A stretch of 64,000 nucleotides of DNA, from NCBI GenBank assembly GCA_030840335.1, contig JAUZFR010000077.1:1-64000 (forward strand), in the 5' to 3' direction. The notes below the pieces were generated by a model. It was not told the origin of the DNA and did not search any database. It saw only the letters and a list, made by a program, of their open reading frames with translations. Source of the stretch: Actinomycetota bacterium. Lineage in GTDB: Bacteria; Actinomycetota; Actinomycetes; Actinomycetales; Microbacteriaceae. A program made the translations under genes and the position numbers. Positions 26,421 through 36,473 of the stretch are shown piece by piece. Each line of letters opens with the position of its first letter. Position 1 is the first letter of the stretch.

Positions 26421-27188
26421 ATGGCTCAGCAACATCCGTGGACTCGTTATGTCGCGATTGGCGACTCGTTTACTGAGGGAATCGGCGATCCGGAATCTCG
26501 CAGCCCCGGCGGTTTTCGTGGCTGGGCAGATCGGGTCGCCGAAGTTCTGAGCGCGAAGACCGGCGATTTTGCCTACGCGAACCTCGCCATTCGCGGACGC
26601 CTGATGGACCAGATCTTCGACGAACAGATCGAGCCGGCGCTCGCGCTTCATCCCGACCTCGTCTCGATCTCGGCGGGCGGCAACAACATCATCCGTCCGG
26701 GCAGCGATCCGGATCTCATCTCGGCCCGCCTCGAGGAGGCAGTGTCGCGGCTGCGTGCGGATGGTGCGACTGTTGTCGTCTTTACAGGCCCCGACATCGG
26801 CATGACCCCGGTGCTCGGTCGCTCGCGCGGCAAGGTCGCGATCTTCAATGAGAACATCCACGCTCTGGCCCTTCGCCATGACGCGGTCGTCGCAGACATG
26901 TGGGCGCTTCGCGAACTGCAGGATACCCGGATGTGGGCTCCCGACCGCCTGCACTTCTCCCCCATCGGACACAACACGATCGCCCGAATGGTGCTGAATT
27001 CGCTGGGCGTCGACAACGACCTCGAACCCTATGAGCCCGAGCCGATGCCCCCGGTGTCATGGCGCCAGGCACGATCGGAGGACCTCGGCTGGGCGCGCGA
27101 GCACCTCGTGCCGTGGGTTATCCGGCGCATCCGTCACCAGTCGTCCGGCGATCACGTCACGCCGAAGCGCCCGGACTTCACGCCCTAG
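26421..27188 (+). CDS. SGNH/GDSL hydrolase
   Basis: YVAIGDSFTEGIGDPE..FRGWADRVAEVL..ISAGGNNIIRP..DRLHFSPIGHNTIA. Confidence 0.93.
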   Translation: MAQQHPWTRYVAIGDSFTEGIGDPESRSPGGFRGWADRVAEVLSAKTGDFAYANLAIRGRLMDQIFDEQIEPALALHPDLVSISAGGNNIIRPGSDPDLISARLEEAVSRLRADGATVVVFTGPDIGMTPVLGRSRGKVAIFNENIHALALRHDAVVADMWALRELQDTRMWAPDRLHFSPIGHNTIARMVLNSLGVDNDLEPYEPEPMPPVSWRQARSEDLGWAREHLVPWVIRRIRHQSSGDHVTPKRPDFTP

Positions 27189-27218
27189 CCGGGCTGGGCC
27201 CGCAGGTCGTGGAGCGGG

Positions 27219-28316
27219 TTACCGCCCCGCCGAAGCCGCTGTCGGGCAGTAGAACGTCGGCCGCGCGGCCAGCCCGACCTTGTGCAGATAGCGGGTCACA
27301 ATGCCGTAGGCCTCGCCGAGTCCGGTCTGCGTGTACAGGATTCCGCGATCCTCGCAGTATTCGCGCACGATCTCGCTGGCGCGTCGAAGGTGCGGTCGCG
27401 CCATACTCGGGAACAGGTGGTGCTCGATCTGGTAGTTAAGGCCACCCATGTAGACGTTCATGAACGCCCCGCCGCGGATGTTGCGGCTGGTGAGAACCTG
27501 GCGGCCGAGGAAGTCGACCTTGGCGTCGCGGGCGAGGATCGGCATTCCCGTGTGATTCGGTGCGAACGACGCACCCATGTACACGCCGAAGACGGCGAGC
27601 TGAACTCCGAGAAACGCGAAAGCGAGACCGGGCGGCAGCAGTGTGAACAAGACTGCGAGGTACCCGAGGTTACGGATGGCGAGCAGCACGATCTCGAGTG
27701 CCCGCTTGTCGACCTTGCCCGGGCGGAAAACGGTCTTGAACGCGTGGATGTGGAGGTTGAGACCCTCGAGGGTCAGCGCGGGGAAGAACAGCCAGCCCTG
27801 GCGCTGCACCAGTTTGCCGTAGATGCCCTTGATGCCCACGGCGTCTTCCTCACGGAAGATGATGTAGTCGGGTTCGATGTCGGGGTCTTTGTCAACCGTG
27901 TTCGGGTTTGCGTGATGGCGCGAGTGCTTGGACATCCACCAGGAGTAGCTGATCCCCACGATCAGGTCGGCGATGAATCGACCGGTGTGGTCGTTTGCCT
28001 TGCCCGAATTGAAGATCTGGCGGTGGGACGCCTCGTGAGCGAGGAACGCGTACTGGGTCAGCAGAATTCCGAGTACGCCGGCGATGAGCAGCTGGTACCA
28101 CGTGTCATGCAACATCGCGAAGCCCACCCACGCGGCGCCCATGGCTGCGCTGATGGACAGAAACGTCACGATGTAGAACCCGCGCCGACGGCGCAGAAGG
28201 CCAGCGTCACGAACCGTGCTGAGGAGGGCCGAAAACTCGGACGTCGGGTTTGCCAGTCCGCGGGGTCCGGTGCGGACGATGCGAATTGACGGTGCGGCGG
28301 AGCCGGGACTGGTCAC
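27219..28316 (-). CDS. Fatty acid desaturase (acyl-CoA desaturase family)
   Basis: Histidine boxes HEASHRQ, HSRHHANPN, YQIEHHLFPSMARPHL. Likely GTG start 28316; track ORF to 28619. Confidence 0.92.
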   Translation of the reverse strand: MTSPGSAAPSIRIVRTGPRGLANPTSEFSALLSTVRDAGLLRRRRGFYIVTFLSISAAMGAAWVGFAMLHDTWYQLLIAGVLGILLTQYAFLAHEASHRQIFNSGKANDHTGRFIADLIVGISYSWWMSKHSRHHANPNTVDKDPDIEPDYIIFREEDAVGIKGIYGKLVQRQGWLFFPALTLEGLNLHIHAFKTVFRPGKVDKRALEIVLLAIRNLGYLAVLFTLLPPGLAFAFLGVQLAVFGVYMGASFAPNHTGMPILARDAKVDFLGRQVLTSRNIRGGAFMNVYMGGLNYQIEHHLFPSMARPHLRRASEIVREYCEDRGILYTQTGLGEAYGIVTRYLHKVGLAARPTFYCPTAASAGR

Positions 28317-28416
28317 ATTACCCCTGAGATCAGGTTGACTTCCCAGTCCTTGAAATGAGCGGATGCTCGATAGATGTCCACAGCCTATGTGGGTTTCGCC
28401 GCGAATCCGTTCTTTG

Positions 28417-29640
28417 TCAGAGCTTTCCCGGGTGAGTGAGTCGCCACCACATTCCCGGATCGGCGACGGAGCTCGACAGCGCGAGCGGGACAGTGATGGT
28501 CTGCCCGGCGACGGTGAAGATGGCGGAGCCGACGACCGTTCCCTTAGCTGCCAGAACGATGGAATCCGTATGCACGCTGGCCCGCACCGGGGTACCCGCC
28601 CACACCACCACGGAGGCATCCCGGGTCGCCACCGCGGTCGTCTTTGCGCCCCACCTGGTCGAATATGAGCCGAATCTCTGGCCGATCGTTGACAGAGTTA
28701 CTGACGAGAATCCCTTTCGCACGCTTGCGACCAGCCGACGGATCTGTTTGTCGATCGCCGGATGATTCGGGCCGTCCAGAATTACGCCGACGAGGGTGAT
28801 CTTCTGGTCGCCAACGGTGAACGAACTCGCGAAAAGCAGTGAAGCGCCCGCCGAATCCAGTGTCCCGGTCTTGATCCCGTTGATGCCCTCGATTCCCAGC
28901 AGCTGGTTCGTGTTTTCTATCAATCCGACCACGGGCAGCCGGGTGTGGCGAATCGCGATGATCCTGGACACGAGCGGGTTCGCGAGAGCAATCTTCCCCA
29001 ACGCGATGAGATCGCTCGGTGTGCTTCGGTTCGCCGAATTGAGCCCGGTCGAGTCGGTGAGCGTCGTCGACTTCATACCGTGCTGAACGAGCCAGGCTTT
29101 GGCTGCGGGAAGAAAATTCTTCTCGGAGCCGAATGCCCAGTCGGCGAGGGCCCGCGCGTAGTTGTTCGCAGATGCAACGAGCGCAACGGTGAGCACGTCG
29201 CGCTCCGACATCGTCCCACCGACCCGGATCGGATAGACGTCGCCGTTGCGGGCGAGGTACGCCTTGCGAATCGCTTCATCTGCTGCGGTGAACGGGATGG
29301 ACGGGCCTGCCTTGCCGACAGCCAGCGGTTTCTTCTCAAGCACGACGAGCGTGGTGATGATCTTCGTGATCGAAGCGATCGGCAGCGGGTTCGTGCTTCC
29401 GCCCTCGGTCAGCACCTCGGGGAACCCGATCGCACTGATAGCGCTGGCGCCGTACGTGGGCATTGACAGCACCGGAGCGACGGTCGCCGGAAACGCGACC
29501 GCGGGACCGCTGGCGGCAATGGCGGGGATGGGCGCAAGAAGCGTCACCGGAAGGTAGATCGCGACCGCGAGAACAAAGGTGAGGATGCCCAGAACCGTCA
29601 CTCGTCGGCGCGCGTATACCTGCTTTCGGGTTTTGGGCAC
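28417..29640 (-). CDS. D-alanyl-D-alanine carboxypeptidase family protein
   Basis: PBP motifs ASITKIITTLV (SxxK), SANNYA (SxN), GIKTGTLDSAG (KTG). Confidence 0.92.
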   Translation of the reverse strand: MPKTRKQVYARRRVTVLGILTFVLAVAIYLPVTLLAPIPAIAASGPAVAFPATVAPVLSMPTYGASAISAIGFPEVLTEGGSTNPLPIASITKIITTLVVLEKKPLAVGKAGPSIPFTAADEAIRKAYLARNGDVYPIRVGGTMSERDVLTVALVASANNYARALADWAFGSEKNFLPAAKAWLVQHGMKSTTLTDSTGLNSANRSTPSDLIALGKIALANPLVSRIIAIRHTRLPVVGLIENTNQLLGIEGINGIKTGTLDSAGASLLFASSFTVGDQKITLVGVILDGPNHPAIDKQIRRLVASVRKGFSSVTLSTIGQRFGSYSTRWGAKTTAVATRDASVVVWAGTPVRASVHTDSIVLAAKGTVVGSAIFTVAGQTITVPLALSSSVADPGMWWRLTHPGKL

Positions 29641-29711
29641 CTAGGAATACTAAACAGATCGGGCGCTGCGGTCCTGTCAAAACCATGACTTCGGCGAACG
29701 ATCCCTAGGCT

Positions 29712-30641
29712 GTGCCCATGGATACTGCGCCGTTCGAGCATGCGGCAATGGATCGATATCCGACAATTTCGACCTGGCAGGCCGATGCTCCAACCCTTGT
29801 CGCAACCATGCTGTCGCGCTGGCACCTGGAGCCCCGCGGAGCTTTCATCGGTGGTGTGGCCGCCTCTGTTCTTGAGGTCAAGACGCGGGACGGTTTCCCC
29901 GCGATCCTGAAGGTCGGCTACCCGCACCCCGAGGCCATCTGGGAGGCCGTGGGGCTGACGGCCTTTCCGCCGGGCACGGCTCCGGAGGTACTCGACCAGG
30001 ACGCGTGGACCTGGTCGATGCTGTTGGAGCCGATTGTGCCGGGCACTCCGCTGTCGAAGACAACTCTCGACTCACGAGAGGCCATGAACTCCGCAGGCGC
30101 GCTGTTGGCCAAACTCTCCACGGGCGTCGTCCCGAATGGACTACCCACACTCGCAGACGCGATGACGGCCTATGCGACCGACGCGATGCTTCGCCTTGAC
30201 AGCCAATCGGCTGCCCTCGACTCGTTTGGCGTTCGGGCGCTGGTGGTCGACGCGGTCGAGACGCTCATGGTTCTTGCCGCATCTGCCTCGGAGCATCGAC
30301 TGCTCCACGGTGACTTCAATCCGGGCAACATCCTGCTCGGTCCGGACGGGCGCTGGTTGGCCGTCGATCCGAAGCCACTCGTCGGCGATCCGGCGTTCGA
30401 CCTGTGGCCGCTCGTGAGCCAGGTGGGCAGCCCCTTCGAGGCCGCGCATCCGGCGAGCGTCCTGGCAGAGCATCTCGAGCTTGCCGCCGCGGCCGCTGGA
30501 GTGGACCGGGATCGCGCGGCGAGCTGGGCGTACGCTCGCGCTGGGCTCAATGTGAGCTGGTATCTCGCCGACGGACTTCCCGCTCAGGCCGCGACCGAAG
30601 CTGCTGAGTTCGTGGCCTGGGCTACCGTCGCCGGGCGGTAA
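29712..30641 (+). CDS. Aminoglycoside/streptomycin phosphotransferase-like kinase (APH6/hur type)
   Basis: LLHGDFNPGNILLGPDGRWLAVDPKPLVGDPAFDLWPLV. ATG alternative at 29718. Confidence 0.88.
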   Translation: MPMDTAPFEHAAMDRYPTISTWQADAPTLVATMLSRWHLEPRGAFIGGVAASVLEVKTRDGFPAILKVGYPHPEAIWEAVGLTAFPPGTAPEVLDQDAWTWSMLLEPIVPGTPLSKTTLDSREAMNSAGALLAKLSTGVVPNGLPTLADAMTAYATDAMLRLDSQSAALDSFGVRALVVDAVETLMVLAASASEHRLLHGDFNPGNILLGPDGRWLAVDPKPLVGDPAFDLWPLVSQVGSPFEAAHPASVLAEHLELAAAAAGVDRDRAASWAYARAGLNVSWYLADGLPAQAATEAAEFVAWATVAGR

Positions 30642-31446
30642 GCGCGTAGAGCGCTACGGCGCTCGCCGACGCCACGTTGAGCGAGTCGACGCCGTGCAGC
30701 ATCGGGATCGTCACGACGCTGTCGGCTTCGCGCAGCGCAGCGCGGCTCAGGCCATCACCCTCTGTGCCGAGCACTAGCGCGACCTTGGTGGGCGCGGATG
30801 CGGCGAAAGCGTCGAGCGTGATCGCATCCTGAGCAAGCGCAAGCGCGGCCAGGTGGAATCCGAGATCGTGAAGGACGGTGGCGCCCTCCGGCCAGTCCGG
30901 GAGCCTCGTCCATGGCACCTGCAGGACCGTCCCCATACTGACCCGCACGCTGCGACGGTAGAGCGGATCGGCGCATCGCGGGGTGATCAGCACCGCGTCG
31001 GCGCCGAGACCGGCTACAGAGCGGAAGATGGCCCCGACGTTGGTGTGGTCGACGATGTCTTCGAGCACAACGATGCGTGTGGCACCCGCGACGATGTCGG
31101 CGACGGACGCGAGCGGCGGTCTCTCCATTGACGCAAGAGCACCGCGATGCATGTTGAAACCGGTGAGGCTCTGCAGCAGTTCGTTGTCGCCCACGTAGAT
31201 CAAACCGTCGTAAGGGGCAAGAAGCGGCTCGACCTCGGGCAGCCACTTCTCGAGCGTCAGCACCGAACGCGGGCGGTGACCCGCGGCGAGGGCACGTTCG
31301 ATCACTTTGCCGGACTCGGCGATGTAGAGTCCGCCCGCCGGTTCGGAGACTCGCCGCAGCGCGACGTCCGTCAGGTCGCGATAGTCGCGCAGATCGGGCG
31401 AATCAAGCGAAGAAATCGGAACTACCTGCACGCGCTTTGCTCCCAA
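30622..31446 (-). CDS. TrmH/SpoU family RNA methyltransferase
   Basis: IVVLEDIVDHTNVGAIFRSVAGLGADAVLITPRCADPLYRRSVRVSMGTVLQVPW..VLGTEGDGLS. Confidence 0.94.
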   Translation of the reverse strand: MGAKRVQVVPISSLDSPDLRDYRDLTDVALRRVSEPAGGLYIAESGKVIERALAAGHRPRSVLTLEKWLPEVEPLLAPYDGLIYVGDNELLQSLTGFNMHRGALASMERPPLASVADIVAGATRIVVLEDIVDHTNVGAIFRSVAGLGADAVLITPRCADPLYRRSVRVSMGTVLQVPWTRLPDWPEGATVLHDLGFHLAALALAQDAITLDAFAASAPTKVALVLGTEGDGLSRAALREADSVVTIPMLHGVDSLNVASASAVALYALTARRR

Positions 31447-31544
31447 GGGTTGCGCCGGGAGCGGACACTGCCAGCATTCCGAAACATATCCGAAAACTTT
31501 GTTGTTTAGTCTGGCGTACAGGTCGCAGAAAAAGAGGAGGCACG

Positions 31545-32405
31545 ATGTCGCAGCCCCTTGTGGACACCGCGCCCACGCTCGAGGCGGAAACGTCGGCGCT
31601 CGTGGATGCTGCGGTCGACATTCTGCGCGGTCGAAAGGTCGCTGTTCTGACCGGGGCGGGTGTGAGCACCGACTCGGGAATTCCCGACTATCGAGGCGAG
31701 GGCGCGCCGGTGCGCACCCCTATGACCTTCCAGCAATTTCTTGACGACCTCGATTACCGCAAGCGTTACTGGGCCGGCAGCCAGCTCGGTTGGCGGCGAT
31801 TCGACACTGCTATCCCCAACGAAGGCCATCGCGCGCTCGCCGAACTCGAGCTTGCCGGGCACGTCAACGGTGTCATCACCCAGAACGTCGACGGCCTGCA
31901 CTTGCGCGCCGGATCGCAGCGCGTCGTCGATCTCCACGGAACCATGGATCGCGTGCGCTGTCTTCGTTGCGGCCAGCTCTATGCCCGCTCGGCGATCGCG
32001 AAGCGCATCGTCGACCTGAACCCCTGGATCGCGGAGGCGTCCGCGACACAGCTCGGCCCCGATGGCGACGTGGAAATCGCGTCCGTCGACGAGTTCGTGA
32101 TCCCCGAATGCGCCAACTGCAGCGGCGTGCTGAAGCCCGATATCGTGTTTTTCGGCGAATTCATCCCGCGCGAGAAGTTCATCGAGGCAAGCGCGCTTGT
32201 TCAGAAGTCTGACGCTCTGATCATTGCCGGGTCATCTCTCGTGGTGAACTCCGGCATCCGCCTGCTCGACCACGCGACCCGGCGCCACTTGCCGGTGGTC
32301 ATTATTAACCGAGGCATTACCAAAGGCGATCCCCGCGCGACCCTGAAGATCGATGCGGGAACCACCGAGACACTCGCCGCGCTGCGCAACAGACTCCTTT
32401 CCTGA
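31545..32405 (+). CDS. Sir2 family NAD-dependent deacylase
   Basis: VLTGAGVSTDSGIPDYRGEGAP..ITQNVDGLHLRAGS..CLRCGQLY..CANCSGVLKPDIVFFGE. Start ATG 31545 with AGAGGAGG upstream. Confidence 0.95.
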   Translation: MSQPLVDTAPTLEAETSALVDAAVDILRGRKVAVLTGAGVSTDSGIPDYRGEGAPVRTPMTFQQFLDDLDYRKRYWAGSQLGWRRFDTAIPNEGHRALAELELAGHVNGVITQNVDGLHLRAGSQRVVDLHGTMDRVRCLRCGQLYARSAIAKRIVDLNPWIAEASATQLGPDGDVEIASVDEFVIPECANCSGVLKPDIVFFGEFIPREKFIEASALVQKSDALIIAGSSLVVNSGIRLLDHATRRHLPVVIINRGITKGDPRATLKIDAGTTETLAALRNRLLS

Positions 32406-32459
32406 GCTCTTCATCCCCGAGTACCGGGGCCGTACGTGCGACGCCTCTAGGATGAGGCA

Positions 32460-33095
32460 ATGACCTCGCTCTACCTCGTTCGCCATGGAGAAACCGACTG
32501 GAATGCACAGCGGAGAATCCAGGGCAGCACCGACATTCCCCTGAACGAAATGGGCTGGCTGCAGGCCGAGACCACGGGGCGACTGCTTGCCCGCCGCGAA
32601 TGGGACGGGGTGTTCACGAGCCCACTGTCACGCGCGTACGACACCGCCAGCGTGATTGCGCGTGAGATCGGGATGCCGGCGCCCAAGGTCGTCGACGGAA
32701 TCGTCGAGCGCAACTACGGCGCGGCCGAAGGCCTCGACTGGAACGAGATCGAGGCCCAGTTCCCCGGAGACGCGCCCGTTCCTGGTCGCGAAACCCATGC
32801 GGAAGTCGCCGCGCGCGCTATTCCCGCGCTGATCTCCCTGGCGAAGGCCAACCCGTCGACGTCCCTCGTTGTCGTCAGCCACGGAGGGGTCATCCGATCG
32901 GTACTGAACGCCGTGGCGCCGAGCGACTCGCACGGGCCGATCACCAATGGCTCCGTGCACAGCTTCGAATACGTCGACGGAGCCCTCGAGCTGATCGAGT
33001 TCAACGATCCGATCGACGAACTCTCACTCGAATACGGCACGGAAGATCTCGACGAGCAGAACGCAGTCGAGAGTCGCGACGCCCTGCACGCCTAA
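32460..33095 (+). CDS. Histidine phosphatase family (phosphoglycerate mutase-like)
   Basis: LYLVRHGETDWNAQRRIQGSTDIPLNEMG; VVVSHGGVIRSVL. Confidence 0.94.
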   Translation: MTSLYLVRHGETDWNAQRRIQGSTDIPLNEMGWLQAETTGRLLARREWDGVFTSPLSRAYDTASVIAREIGMPAPKVVDGIVERNYGAAEGLDWNEIEAQFPGDAPVPGRETHAEVAARAIPALISLAKANPSTSLVVVSHGGVIRSVLNAVAPSDSHGPITNGSVHSFEYVDGALELIEFNDPIDELSLEYGTEDLDEQNAVESRDALHA

Positions 33096-33119
33096 GCTCG
33101 CTTCTCCCCGCTTGGGGAC

Positions 33120-34454
33120 GTGCGCGGAGGCCCGCATCGGTCTAGCGTTGCTGAGAGACGGCATCGTCCCAGACTGACGATGCAGTGCGACGGGGGTCCA
33201 GGCTTGATACGTCAATGGGTGAGGCGGTGCGTCGGTCTGGCCTCGAGGAGGCTCGTACCGCTCGGACAGGACTTGTCGAACGGTCCGCGTCCTCCCGCTC
33301 GAACCGTTGTGCATGCGTCGGGCGAGACTCCACAGCGCATCCTGTTGCTCGGCGGCGGGCCAGCTGTCGGATACGGCGTCGGCACCCACGACCTCGCTCT
33401 CGGCGGCCAGCTCACGAGAGCTATTGCCGCGGCAACAGGGCGCGGGGCTGACACCGAAGTGTTTGCGCGGGCCAATCTCTCCGCGGCCGGAACTCTGCCG
33501 CTCGTCACATCCATCTCCCCCGAGCGGTTCGACGCCGTCGTTCTCACGATCGGGCTGCAGGACGCGCTCGCGTTCGCCAGTACGGACCAATGGCTGAGCG
33601 AGATGCAGTCCGTTCTGACCGCCATCCTGTCGCGCGCGAAGTCGCGAACCGTGATCTTTCTGGTCGCTGTTCCTCCCGTCTCCCACCTGGTCGCGTTGCC
33701 CCGCATCTCCGCAACTCTGCTGGATCGGTCTGCCGCCCGCCTGAACCGCGCGCTCGTCAGTCTCAGTGCGAGCAACGACGCGGTCTTCTTCGTTCCATTC
33801 ACGGCGCCCTCCGCACAGGATGGCCTTCATCACCATGGACAGTCGACTTACCGCCTCTGGGCCCAGGAGCTCGCGAAGACCATTGGACCCGTCATGCTCG
33901 GCCGCATCGGTCGCGGTCGCCCTGCGCTCGACGAGCATGCGCGACAGAGCGCGCTCGATCGGCTGAACATCCTCGACACCGAGCCGGAGGACCGCTTCGA
34001 CCGGATTACCACGCTGGCCCAGCGCTACTTCGGAGCCGCGGCGGCCGCGATCACGCTCGTCGATCGTGACAGGCAGTGGTTCAAGTCAAGTCGCGGAATT
34101 GCCGTCACCGAAACCTCTCGGAGCGTGGCAATGTGCGATTACACGATTCGCGGCAGCCAGAGCTTCGTGGTGAGCGACCTCCTCGAGGATCCCCGATTCG
34201 CTAACGCGTACAAGGTGAACTCGGGGCAGAACTTTCGCGCCTACGCCGGATTTCCGCTGGAGAGCCCCGAAGGACACAGGATCGGTGCGCTGTGCGTGTT
34301 CGATACGAAACCGCGCATCTTCACGGCAGAGGACATCGTCTTTCTCCGCGAATTGGCTTATCTCGCTCAGGAGCAGCTGTGGCTTGGTGCCCCAGCGCCA
34401 GGTGAGCTTGTCCGCGGCGAGGTCACTCAGAGACCGACGGTGCGAGCCTCATAG
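33120..34454 (+). CDS. SGNH-hydrolase-like domain fused to GAF domain
   Basis: N-terminal SGNH-like (RILLLGGGPAVGYGVGTHD..LTIGLQDAL..DGLHHHGQSTYRLWA); C-terminal GAF (LDTEPEDRFDRITTLAQRYFGAAAAAITLVDRDRQWFKSSRG..GFPLESPEGHRIGALCVFD). Confidence 0.83.
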   Translation: MRGGPHRSSVAERRHRPRLTMQCDGGPGLIRQWVRRCVGLASRRLVPLGQDLSNGPRPPARTVVHASGETPQRILLLGGGPAVGYGVGTHDLALGGQLTRAIAAATGRGADTEVFARANLSAAGTLPLVTSISPERFDAVVLTIGLQDALAFASTDQWLSEMQSVLTAILSRAKSRTVIFLVAVPPVSHLVALPRISATLLDRSAARLNRALVSLSASNDAVFFVPFTAPSAQDGLHHHGQSTYRLWAQELAKTIGPVMLGRIGRGRPALDEHARQSALDRLNILDTEPEDRFDRITTLAQRYFGAAAAAITLVDRDRQWFKSSRGIAVTETSRSVAMCDYTIRGSQSFVVSDLLEDPRFANAYKVNSGQNFRAYAGFPLESPEGHRIGALCVFDTKPRIFTAEDIVFLRELAYLAQEQLWLGAPAPGELVRGEVTQRPTVRAS

Positions 34455-35500
34455 ACGGCCGTGATGGCGCCAAGGAGAGCCTCAGCGGACCGATTCCAGC
34501 TGAAGTCCGCCGCACGGGTGCGTGCGCGGGCTGATCGGCGATCCCACTCGGCGCGATCATCCAGCTCGTGAACGGCTGCCGCGACCGACTCGGGCGACGT
34601 CGGGTCGAAGAAAATGGCCGCGTCGGCGCCGATTTCTCGAAAGATGTCGATATCGCTTACGACGATCGGTGTTCCCCCCGCCATCGCTTCGATGAGCGGA
34701 AGCCCGAATCCTTCATTGAGGGATGCCGACACGAGTGCGGTCGCGGTCGACAGGATCTCTGCATACTCTTCGTCACTCACGCCCTGATGGAACCGGAGTG
34801 ATCCCGTGGGCGCCAAAGCGGACAGCGTCTCGACGGTCTCTTTCGATGCCCGGCTCAGCAGGTGAAGGGTGTAGCCCGGAAGGAGGTGCATCGATCGCGC
34901 AAGCAGCTCGACGTTCTTGTAGGGCATGAACGACCCCATGTATACGAGGGCGTGGCCGGGCGCGGCGTCCCTGCCGACGAAGTCGGAATCGACGGCGTTC
35001 GACACGATGGTGATCGGATGTCTCGTCAGCCTGTGCCGCAGCATGAGATCCCGCGTCGTCGCCGAAACCGTTGCGTGCGCATCCGCACGTTTGAGTAACG
35101 CTCGCTGCGGCGCCCAGGACAGGTGATACAGGCGCCAGAGGATCCGGATGTGCCAGGCCAGGTCTCGTGGCGGCGTGCGGTTCTCGTAGTAGATCAGGTC
35201 GTGCACCGTCGTGACAAGACCGAAGCGGCGTCCAAACGGGCCCATCGTCTGCATGGGTGTGAAGACAACGTCTGGTGAGTATTTGTTAAACCGCCGCGAC
35301 ACGAACGGCTCTGTGACCGCGGTCGGCGACGGCCCGAGCACCCACGGAAGGTCGGGGAGCATCTCGAGCTGGCGTTCATCCGACACGATCATCGTCACCG
35401 GGTGCAGCTTGCCGAAAGCGCCGACGAGTCCGGCCGTGTAGCGACTGATTCCGTCATGCCGATCGAGGCGGGTGTAACGGCAATCGAAGAGGACCTTCAC
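34427..35500 (-). CDS. Glycosyltransferase family 1/4
   Basis: MKVLFDCRYTRLDRHDGISRYTAGLVG..HDLIYYE..SASLNEGFGLPLIEAMAGGTPIVVSDI. Confidence 0.93.
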   Translation of the reverse strand: MKVLFDCRYTRLDRHDGISRYTAGLVGAFGKLHPVTMIVSDERQLEMLPDLPWVLGPSPTAVTEPFVSRRFNKYSPDVVFTPMQTMGPFGRRFGLVTTVHDLIYYENRTPPRDLAWHIRILWRLYHLSWAPQRALLKRADAHATVSATTRDLMLRHRLTRHPITIVSNAVDSDFVGRDAAPGHALVYMGSFMPYKNVELLARSMHLLPGYTLHLLSRASKETVETLSALAPTGSLRFHQGVSDEEYAEILSTATALVSASLNEGFGLPLIEAMAGGTPIVVSDIDIFREIGADAAIFFDPTSPESVAAAVHELDDRAEWDRRSARARTRAADFSWNRSAEALLGAITAVYEARTVGL

Positions 35501-36417
35501 CGCGACGTTGCGCTCAGTCGACCGACCCCGAGGAAGTCGATGATGTACCCGGCGGCCTGCCGCGGGGTCTCGTAGTGGATGAGGTGCCCCACCCCTGGGA
35601 TCACGTGCAGAGTCGAATCCGAAAGCAGCGAAGCGAGTTTCTGCTCGTCAGCCACGCTGGTGATCGGATCGTCGCTCGCTGCGATCAACAGGGTCGGAAC
35701 GTGGATGTCCGGAGCGAACTGGATGACGTTGTTGCTCGTCGATGCCCTGAAGGCGTCGAGTACCGTATCGCGATCGGAGAACCGGCTGAAGTAGGTGAGG
35801 TGCTGGTCGTGGATCCAACGACGCAAACCCTTGTCCCGAGTCTTCGCCATGGTCTCGGTCATGAAACGAACGACCAGCCTGCTGCCCAGCAGGCGAAGTC
35901 CGAGTTTCTCCGGCAGCCAGGTTGCGGCCCGGTAGTAGAAGACCGCGAGTGCGGTGAGAATTGCCTTCGGTCCCGCCAAAGCGGGCGCGGCAATCGGATT
36001 GACAAGGATCAGGCGCGGAGTCGCAAGCCCTCCGGCGACAGCGGCCGCAGCGACGATCGACCCGAACGAGTGGCCGAGTATGACGGGCCGCTCCGCAAGC
36101 TCAAGCGAGTCGACGAACGCAGCCAGCCAGGCCGCGTATCCGTGGATGTCATGTGAGCCCTTTGCCATCGGCGTCGAGTCGCCGAAACCCGGCAGATCGG
36201 GACTCACGATACGGATGCCCTCGAGCTGTGCGACCACCGGCTCAAGGCCGTGGTGCTCGCCTCTGAATCCGTGGACCACGACGATCGTGGTCGGCGCATC
36301 CAGCGGACCGTAGTCCCAGTAACCGGTGTCGCTTCCGAGCACAGAGACTCGCGCATCGCGCACGGGCGTCGCTGCGATTTGCGCGGCATAGGGATTCGTC
36401 ACAGGCATCTCGAGCAA
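35497..36417 (-). CDS. Alpha/beta hydrolase
   Basis: TIVVVHGFRGEHHGLEPVVAQLEGIRIVSPDLPGFGDS..VILGHSFGSIVAAA..GVGHLIHYETPR. Confidence 0.92.
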   Translation of the reverse strand: MLEMPVTNPYAAQIAATPVRDARVSVLGSDTGYWDYGPLDAPTTIVVVHGFRGEHHGLEPVVAQLEGIRIVSPDLPGFGDSTPMAKGSHDIHGYAAWLAAFVDSLELAERPVILGHSFGSIVAAAAVAGGLATPRLILVNPIAAPALAGPKAILTALAVFYYRAATWLPEKLGLRLLGSRLVVRFMTETMAKTRDKGLRRWIHDQHLTYFSRFSDRDTVLDAFRASTSNNVIQFAPDIHVPTLLIAASDDPITSVADEQKLASLLSDSTLHVIPGVGHLIHYETPRQAAGYIIDFLGVGRLSATSR

Positions 36418-36473
36418 TTCTACGAGTGCCCATGCACTACAAGCGCTTACAGCCCTGCACCTAGACTCGAAAA

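Noticed and set aside
31545-32405. Sir2 protein as part of a defence system (e.g. Thoeris/DSR-like)
   Set aside because: It looks like a standard zinc-containing sirtuin deacylase and has housekeeping neighbours (rRNA methyltransferase, histidine phosphatase); no TIR/SLOG or effector partner.
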